From Pseudacidobacterium ailaaui (GTDB lineage Bacteria > Acidobacteriota > Terriglobia > Terriglobales > Acidobacteriaceae): a DNA stretch of 64,000 nucleotides. Positions 59,637 to 64,000 of this stretch are shown in pieces. The stretch lies in contig NZ_JIAL01000001.1 of assembly GCF_000688455.1 (NCBI RefSeq), forward strand, positions 2,573,001 to 2,637,000, given 5' to 3'. Both the position numbers and the translations under genes were made by a program. The notes beneath the pieces were generated by a model. The model did no database searches, was not told the origin of the DNA, and saw nothing but the letters and a program-made list of their open reading frames with translations. How positions within the stretch are numbered: the stretch's first letter is position 1; the number at the start of each line of letters is the position of its first letter.

Positions 59637-61649
59637 ATGAGTAAAGTCACCGGATCGGCGCAAAGCAGCACTCCACGATTTGGCAGATTGGATGCCGCTC
59701 TGGAAGCTGTACAGGCCGCCATCATACGCTCCCGCGACTACATTTTCTCCCTGCAGCATCATGAAGGTTTCTGGTGTGGTGAACTGGAAGCCGATTCCAT
59801 GCTGGAGGCGGACTACATTTTTATGCACCGCTTCCTGGGCACTGGAGATGAAGACAGGCTGAAACGCGCACTGACCGAGATGCTTCGCTTCCAGAATGAC
59901 GATGGGAGCTGGAGCATCTACCCGGGCGGCCCGGGGAATATCAGCTTGTCTGTAAAGTGTTACTTTGCCTGCAAACTGATGGGCATGGATCCCGGCGATC
60001 CGGTCCTGGTCAAGGCCCGGGAGTGGATCCTGGCCCACGGTGGCGTGGTGCAGTGCAATACATTTACTAAGATTTACCTTTGCGCGCTGGGGCAATACGA
60101 TTACGATGCGGTGCCCGCAGTGCCGCCGGAGATTGTTCTCTTTCCACGCTGGTTCTACTTCAATATTTACGAGATCTCCTCCTGGTCGCGCGCGATTTTG
60201 GTACCGCTTTCGATCGCATATGCCAAAAAGCCGTTTAAAAAGATTCCGGTCGAGCAGGGAATTGATGAGCTTTTCGTAGGTGGCAGGGAAAATGCTGATC
60301 TGCGCCTCCAGTGGGACCGCCGGAACAAGGTCAGTTGGCGAAACTTTTTCCTGCTTCTGGACAGGATGATGCATTGGGCCGAGCGGGTCCATATCCGGCC
60401 GCTCCGCAAGCTGGCGCTGAAGAAGGCTGAAAAGTGGATGCTTGAGCGGTTTGAGATGTCCGACGGACTCGGGGCGATTTACCCGGCAATGCTGAATGCC
60501 ATTATTGCTCTGCGCTGCCTCGGCTATTCTCTGGATGATCCGCAGGTCATCCGTGCCATGGACGAGTTTGAAAAGCTCGGAATTGACGCTCCCAACGGTA
60601 CTCCTGACTATGCGGAGCCGACCTTCCGGATGCAGCCCTGCATGTCGCCGGTCTGGGACACCGCGCAAGCTGTTTTTGCATTAGGCGAGGCCGGAGTTCC
60701 TCGTACGGATGCGCGGATGTTGAAGGCAGCCGACTGGTTGCTGTCGAAAGAAGTCCGCCACAAAGGCGATTGGGCCATGAAGGTGCGGAATGCTGAACCG
60801 GGTGGATGGTACTTTGAGTTCAATAACGAATTTTATCCCGATGTGGACGATACGGCCCAGGTGTTGCTCGCATTGAATAAAGTAGACAATCCGCGCGAGC
60901 GATACCAGTACGATGTTTGCAAACGCGCCATAGACTGGATTTTCGCCATGCAGTGCAAAAGCGGCGGATGGGCCAGTTTTGACAAAGACAACACGAAAAT
61001 GATCTTCCAGTACATCCCGTTTGCGGACCATAACGCGATGCTGGATCCGCCGACGGTGGACATTACCGGCCGCATTCTGGAAATGCTGGCCACCTACGGC
61101 TATACGCGCAAGGACAAGCGCATCGAGCGGGCCATCAAGTTCATCTTTAGTGAGCAGGAGCCGGACGGAAGTTGGTTTGGCCGCTGGGGGGTGAATTACC
61201 TTTATGGCACGTTTCTGGTCCTGCGTGGACTAGAGGCCATAGGTGTCTGGAACCATGAGCCGCAGATCCAGCAAGCGGCGGAATGGATCCGGTCCGTACA
61301 AAATGCCGATGGCGGATGGGGAGAAAGCTGCGGAAGTTATGATGATCCTGCCACCCGCGGGGTCGGAATCAGTACGCCTTCGCAGACTGCCTGGGCAATA
61401 TTAGGGTTGCTGGCCGCCGGTGATACAAGAAGCGACAGCGTGGCTAAGGGCATACGCTGGCTGCTCGATAACCAGCAAAAAGATGGGGGCTGGGATGAAA
61501 GCACTGGTACTGGCAGGGAGCGCCAGGCAATTTATACGGGAACAGGGTTTCCGCGTGTCTTTTATCTGGCCTATCACCAGTACCGGAACTACTTCCCATT
61601 GCTGGCGCTGACCACATATAAGCGTGCAATGGAGCGTGAAGAGCAGTAA
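59637..61649 (+). CDS. shc: squalene-hopene cyclase
   Basis: Cyclises squalene to hopene/hopanol. The 670-residue protein has the acid motif DVDDTA (Asp404 central, residues 402-407), several QW repeats (for example QEPDGSWFGRWG and QNADGGWGES and QQKDGGWDES) and the substrate-cavity aromatic residues around WGVNYLYGT. The ATG at 59637 is chosen on family length; the GTG at 59586 directly after ispH would add 17 residues. Followed by hpnH after 134 bases. Confidence 0.93.
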   Translation: MSKVTGSAQSSTPRFGRLDAALEAVQAAIIRSRDYIFSLQHHEGFWCGELEADSMLEADYIFMHRFLGTGDEDRLKRALTEMLRFQNDDGSWSIYPGGPGNISLSVKCYFACKLMGMDPGDPVLVKAREWILAHGGVVQCNTFTKIYLCALGQYDYDAVPAVPPEIVLFPRWFYFNIYEISSWSRAILVPLSIAYAKKPFKKIPVEQGIDELFVGGRENADLRLQWDRRNKVSWRNFFLLLDRMMHWAERVHIRPLRKLALKKAEKWMLERFEMSDGLGAIYPAMLNAIIALRCLGYSLDDPQVIRAMDEFEKLGIDAPNGTPDYAEPTFRMQPCMSPVWDTAQAVFALGEAGVPRTDARMLKAADWLLSKEVRHKGDWAMKVRNAEPGGWYFEFNNEFYPDVDDTAQVLLALNKVDNPRERYQYDVCKRAIDWIFAMQCKSGGWASFDKDNTKMIFQYIPFADHNAMLDPPTVDITGRILEMLATYGYTRKDKRIERAIKFIFSEQEPDGSWFGRWGVNYLYGTFLVLRGLEAIGVWNHEPQIQQAAEWIRSVQNADGGWGESCGSYDDPATRGVGISTPSQTAWAILGLLAAGDTRSDSVAKGIRWLLDNQQKDGGWDESTGTGRERQAIYTGTGFPRVFYLAYHQYRNYFPLLALTTYKRAMEREEQ

Positions 61650-61783
61650 CAATGAAGAAACTGACCGCTTCCTGAAGAAGCAGGTCAGCATCCTGCGCCT
61701 GCGGGCAGGTGGCGGAAGGGCCAGATTTCTGGCTGTGTCGCTTTCAGGATGACATCACGAGTCGATTCAGTGAGGGGACAAAT

Positions 61784-63307
61784 ATGGCTGTACCCATTTC
61801 TCAGGCCTGGACAGTGGCCACTTACGTCCTGAAGCAGAAGCTGAAAGGACGCAAGCGGTTTCCGCTGGTCACCATGTTGGAGCCGCTCTTTCGCTGCAAT
61901 CTGGCATGCGCCGGCTGTGGCAAGATCCAATATCCGGCCCATATTCTGAAGCAGCAACTGACTCCCGAAGAGTGTTTTCGGGCCGTTGAAGAGTCGGGCA
62001 CGCCCATGGTTTCTATCCCCGGTGGCGAGCCATTGTTGCACCCGGAAATCGACAAGATTGTTGCAGGTCTGGTTGCGCGTAAGAAGTACGTATATCTGTG
62101 TACGAACGCGCTGCTTCTTAAAGAAAAACTTCATCTTTTTAAGCCGAGTAAATATCTCTCTTTTTCTGTCCACGTAGATGGACAGCGGGAACATCACGAT
62201 TTTTCCGTATGCCGTGAAGGTGGCTATGATGCGGCCATAGAAGGCATCAAGGCGGCCGTGGCCGCCGGGTTTCGTGTAACCACAAACACAACCTTGTTCG
62301 ACGGTGCAGATCCCAATTCGGTCCGCGCCTTCTTTGATGAGATGATGGCCCTGGGGGTCGAGGGGATGATGGTGGCCCCCGGCTATACCTATGAAAAGGC
62401 CCCCGACCAGAAGCACTTCCTGGGACGTGCGCGGTCCCGTCGTCTGTTTCGCGCGATCCTTTCCAACCGGAAGAAGGCGTGGAAGTTCAATGCTTCGCCC
62501 ATGTATATGGAGTTTTTGATGGGCAGGCGTGAGTTTTCCTGCACGCCTTGGGGGATGCCTGCTTACAGCGTTTTTGGCTGGCAGAAACCCTGTTACCTTT
62601 TGCAGGATGGTTATGCCGATACGTTTGAAGAGCTGATCGAAACCACCGACTGGTCAAAGTACGGAACAGAATCCGGCAATCCTAAATGCGCCAACTGTAT
62701 GGTCCATTCCGGATATGAGGCTTCCGGCGTCTACTATACGTTTGGGTCGCTGCGCGGCTTTCTGGATACGGTCATCGCCACACTCTTTGACAAATACGAG
62801 GACAAAGAGGCACTCAAACTGCTGCATGAGCCAGTGAGACCAGTCCATAGCTATGAACCGCTGGTGCAGATTGAAACAAAGGTCCACGTGGTCGAAACTC
62901 GTTCGGTGCATGATCCGAACGAGCAAGAAGTGGCCAGAGGTTTTGAGCGCGAAAACCTCGAAGGCTGGACCCCGAACCTGGATTCCGAAGAAGCTGTCCG
63001 CCAGGCCTTTGAAAAGGCCTTTGATTATCGCGGAGATGTGACTGTCACTCTCAAGGACGGTCGTCGGATTGAGAGCTATGTCTTTGACCGGAAGACAGGC
63101 AAGACGCTGGCCGATTCTGCTGTGCGCGTCATTCCCGCCAATGAACGTGTCAAATTGACCATTCCCTATTCTGAGATTGCTTCCGTTGCTTTTACCGGAC
63201 GGGACACCGCTGCAGGCAAAAGCTTTGAGGCGTGGGTCAAGAAATATTGGGAAAAGAAAGCCGCCGGAGAGCGAAACATCGGCTTGCATCCGGAAAAGCT
63301 GGATTAA
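61784..63307 (+). CDS. hpnH: hopanoid biosynthesis radical-SAM protein HpnH with C-terminal extension
   Basis: Joins the adenosyl group of SAM to hopene, giving adenosylhopane. The radical-SAM triad is Cys38, Cys42 and Cys45 (RCNLACAGC), with PGGEPLLHPEI and a C-terminal Cys cluster (CANC). The core ends near residue 350; usual HpnH has about 340-380 residues. Here another 150 residues follow, with an RGDVTVTLKDGRRIESYVFDR beta-hairpin-like region and a KYWEKKAAGE end. AGGGG lies 12-17 bases before the ATG at 61784. Confidence 0.9.
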   Translation: MAVPISQAWTVATYVLKQKLKGRKRFPLVTMLEPLFRCNLACAGCGKIQYPAHILKQQLTPEECFRAVEESGTPMVSIPGGEPLLHPEIDKIVAGLVARKKYVYLCTNALLLKEKLHLFKPSKYLSFSVHVDGQREHHDFSVCREGGYDAAIEGIKAAVAAGFRVTTNTTLFDGADPNSVRAFFDEMMALGVEGMMVAPGYTYEKAPDQKHFLGRARSRRLFRAILSNRKKAWKFNASPMYMEFLMGRREFSCTPWGMPAYSVFGWQKPCYLLQDGYADTFEELIETTDWSKYGTESGNPKCANCMVHSGYEASGVYYTFGSLRGFLDTVIATLFDKYEDKEALKLLHEPVRPVHSYEPLVQIETKVHVVETRSVHDPNEQEVARGFERENLEGWTPNLDSEEAVRQAFEKAFDYRGDVTVTLKDGRRIESYVFDRKTGKTLADSAVRVIPANERVKLTIPYSEIASVAFTGRDTAAGKSFEAWVKKYWEKKAAGERNIGLHPEKLD

Positions 63308-63386
63308 AATCCCGACATTTCGCCAGCAAATGGGCCACCTGCTTCCATAAAAGAGGAAGGCCCTGCCGAAAATGCTCAGGTCTCTC

Positions 63387-63416
63387 AAAAAGCTCCCCCT
63401 TGTCGGGGAGCTTTTT
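63387..63416. terminator. bidirectional rho-independent terminator
   Basis: AAAAAGCTCCCC (63387-63398) and GGGGAGCTTTTT (63405-63416) are perfect 12-bp complements around CTTGTC. The A/T ends on both sides make it work on either strand. It separates hpnH from the ArsR gene. Confidence 0.9.
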
Positions 63417-63487
63417 GCTCGTTATCGCCCTTTCTGCTTCGACCTCGATGGATCCAGTCAAAAATCTGGGAATTTATCGCTTGACAT

Positions 63488-63513
63488 AATATGTAACCTT
63501 TTGGTTGCATATT
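63488..63513. promoter_or_regulatory. 26-bp operator-like inverted repeat upstream of the ArsR gene
   Basis: AATATGTAACC-TTTT-GGTTGCATATT: 11-bp arms with one mismatch. It ends three bases before the ATG at 63517 and begins just after TTGACA (63481-63486), so a bound repressor would cover the promoter and the start. This layout is typical for self-regulated ArsR genes paired with SRPBCC genes. Confidence 0.65.
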
Positions 63514-63516
63514 GTC

Positions 63517-63840
63517 ATGAGCATGAACGAGGTCTTCAAGGCGCTTGCCGATCCGGTCCGGCGGCATTTGTTGGACAGGCTTCATTCGTGCAATGGCCAA
63601 ACGCTTGGCGAGCTTTGCGACGGGTACCAAATGTCGCGGCAGGCGGTGATGAAGCACCTTGCCATCCTGGAAAGAGCTGGGCTGGTTGTTACGCAAAAGC
63701 AGGGCAGGGAAAAGCTGCATTATCTGAATCCTGTTCCGATTCATGAAATTGCGGACCGCTGGATCAGCAAATATGAGCGCTCGCATCTGCGTGCTCTTGC
63801 TGATCTAAAACACAAGCTGGAAGAGAAAGAAAACAGATGA
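63517..63840 (+). CDS. ArsR-family transcriptional repressor
   Basis: A 107-residue winged helix-turn-helix protein: NEVFKALADPVRRHLLDRL, LGELCDGYQMSRQAVMKHLAILERAGLV (recognition helix) and REKLHYLNPVPI. No Cys metal site is seen, as is usual for ArsR members that lie next to AHSA1/SRPBCC genes. The ATG at 63517 is preferred over the upstream TTG at 63505. An inverted repeat lies just before it, and the SRPBCC gene follows 13 bases later. Confidence 0.85.
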   Translation: MSMNEVFKALADPVRRHLLDRLHSCNGQTLGELCDGYQMSRQAVMKHLAILERAGLVVTQKQGREKLHYLNPVPIHEIADRWISKYERSHLRALADLKHKLEEKENR

Positions 63841-63853
63841 AAGGGAGAAACAT

Positions 63854-64000
63854 ATGGCTGAAAGTAAGTTTGTTTATGTGACTTATATCCGCACGACCCC
63901 GGAAAAACTTTGGTCGGCGCTCACCAACGACACAGAGTTTATGCAGCAGTACTGGTTCGGAACTCGTTGTGAGAGCCGCTGGACGGCGGGTTCTTCATGG
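63854..64000 (+). CDS. SRPBCC/AHSA1-domain protein (cut by window end)
   Basis: The first 49 residues are visible. They start MAESKFVYVTYIRTTPEKLWSALT and continue to a QYWFG motif, the usual N-terminal half of an AHSA1-type SRPBCC domain. In ArsR-SRPBCC pairs such proteins bind hydrophobic ligands; the target is unknown. AAGGGAGAAA precedes the ATG. The rest lies outside the window. Confidence 0.8.
   Translation, partial: MAESKFVYVTYIRTTPEKLWSALTNDTEFMQQYWFGTRCESRWTAGSSW

Noticed and set aside
59607-60668. 353-codon minus-strand frame opposite shc
   Set aside because: It mirrors the highly conserved shc coding frame; no start signal or similarity.

Overview
The window looks like a moderate-GC chromosome segment of an Acidobacteriota member, most likely of the Acidobacteriaceae type. 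This is inference from gene content: a very large TonB-dependent receptor with a carboxypeptidase-regulatory N-terminus beside a membrane-anchored FxRDPxYD-type regulator, a hopanoid cluster (ispH, shc, hpnH), ornithine-lipid genes, and a fliN/fliO/PQR-flhBA-fliA-fliMN-cheYX-flgFGAHIJMNKL flagellar block. No rRNA, CRISPR array or transposase was seen. One tRNA (Glu, TTC) is present.

Layout. 1-5.0 kb: miaB, a bifunctional-nuclease-family gene, a lipid-linked-sugar flippase, a truncated GH3 remnant and pyrE. 5.1-22.3 kb: a near-continuous plus-strand flagellar/chemotaxis block with many ATGA/GTGA-type overlaps. It covers the export apparatus, sigma-28, motor switch, a degenerate MshEN protein, CheY, a CheX-like phosphatase, the distal rod, P/L rings, anti-sigma-28, a chaperone and hook-filament junction proteins. 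22.3-29.9 kb: glycosyltransferase, aroA, VOC protein, FmdE-like protein, Y-family polymerase, PfkB kinase, a secreted protein, trpG. 29.9-36.3 kb: a minus-strand carbohydrate locus (regulator, TonB receptor, GH43). 36.5-39.7 kb: asd-lysC-dapB. 39.7-53.2 kb: acetyltransferase, CCA-adding enzyme, siroheme synthase plus sulfite/nitrite reductase, ornithine-lipid acyltransferases, dut, proC, a DUF885 peptidase, a degenerate sigma-54-activator-like protein and an MgtE-N/CBS protein. 53.4-57.7 kb: repeat protein, SDR, hydrolase, tRNA-Glu, queuosine-precursor transporter. 57.8-64 kb: phoU, ispH-shc-hpnH, and an ArsR/SRPBCC pair cut by the window end.

The most interesting signals are regulatory. (1) Upstream of the sulfite/nitrite reductase is a 24-residue leader ORF with five cysteine codons in six, behind a TTGACG-N17-TACCCT promoter and before a rho-independent terminator, with a possible antiterminator pairing. 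This looks like cysteine-responsive attenuation. (2) A perfect 15-bp inverted repeat surrounds the Shine-Dalgarno and start codon of cheY; its left arm overlaps a sigma-28 -10 sequence, so the two possible transcripts would differ in whether they can fold. (3) A good sigma-28 promoter precedes flgM. (4) An MshEN-type (c-di-GMP-binding family) domain with a putative zinc knuckle lies between fliN and cheY.

Three genes (flgG, flgK, the TonB receptor) are each broken by one missing base, and in all three adding one G to a G run restores the family sequence. This points to homopolymer under-calling or to real phase-variable or decaying genes, and must be settled before concluding that the strain is non-motile.
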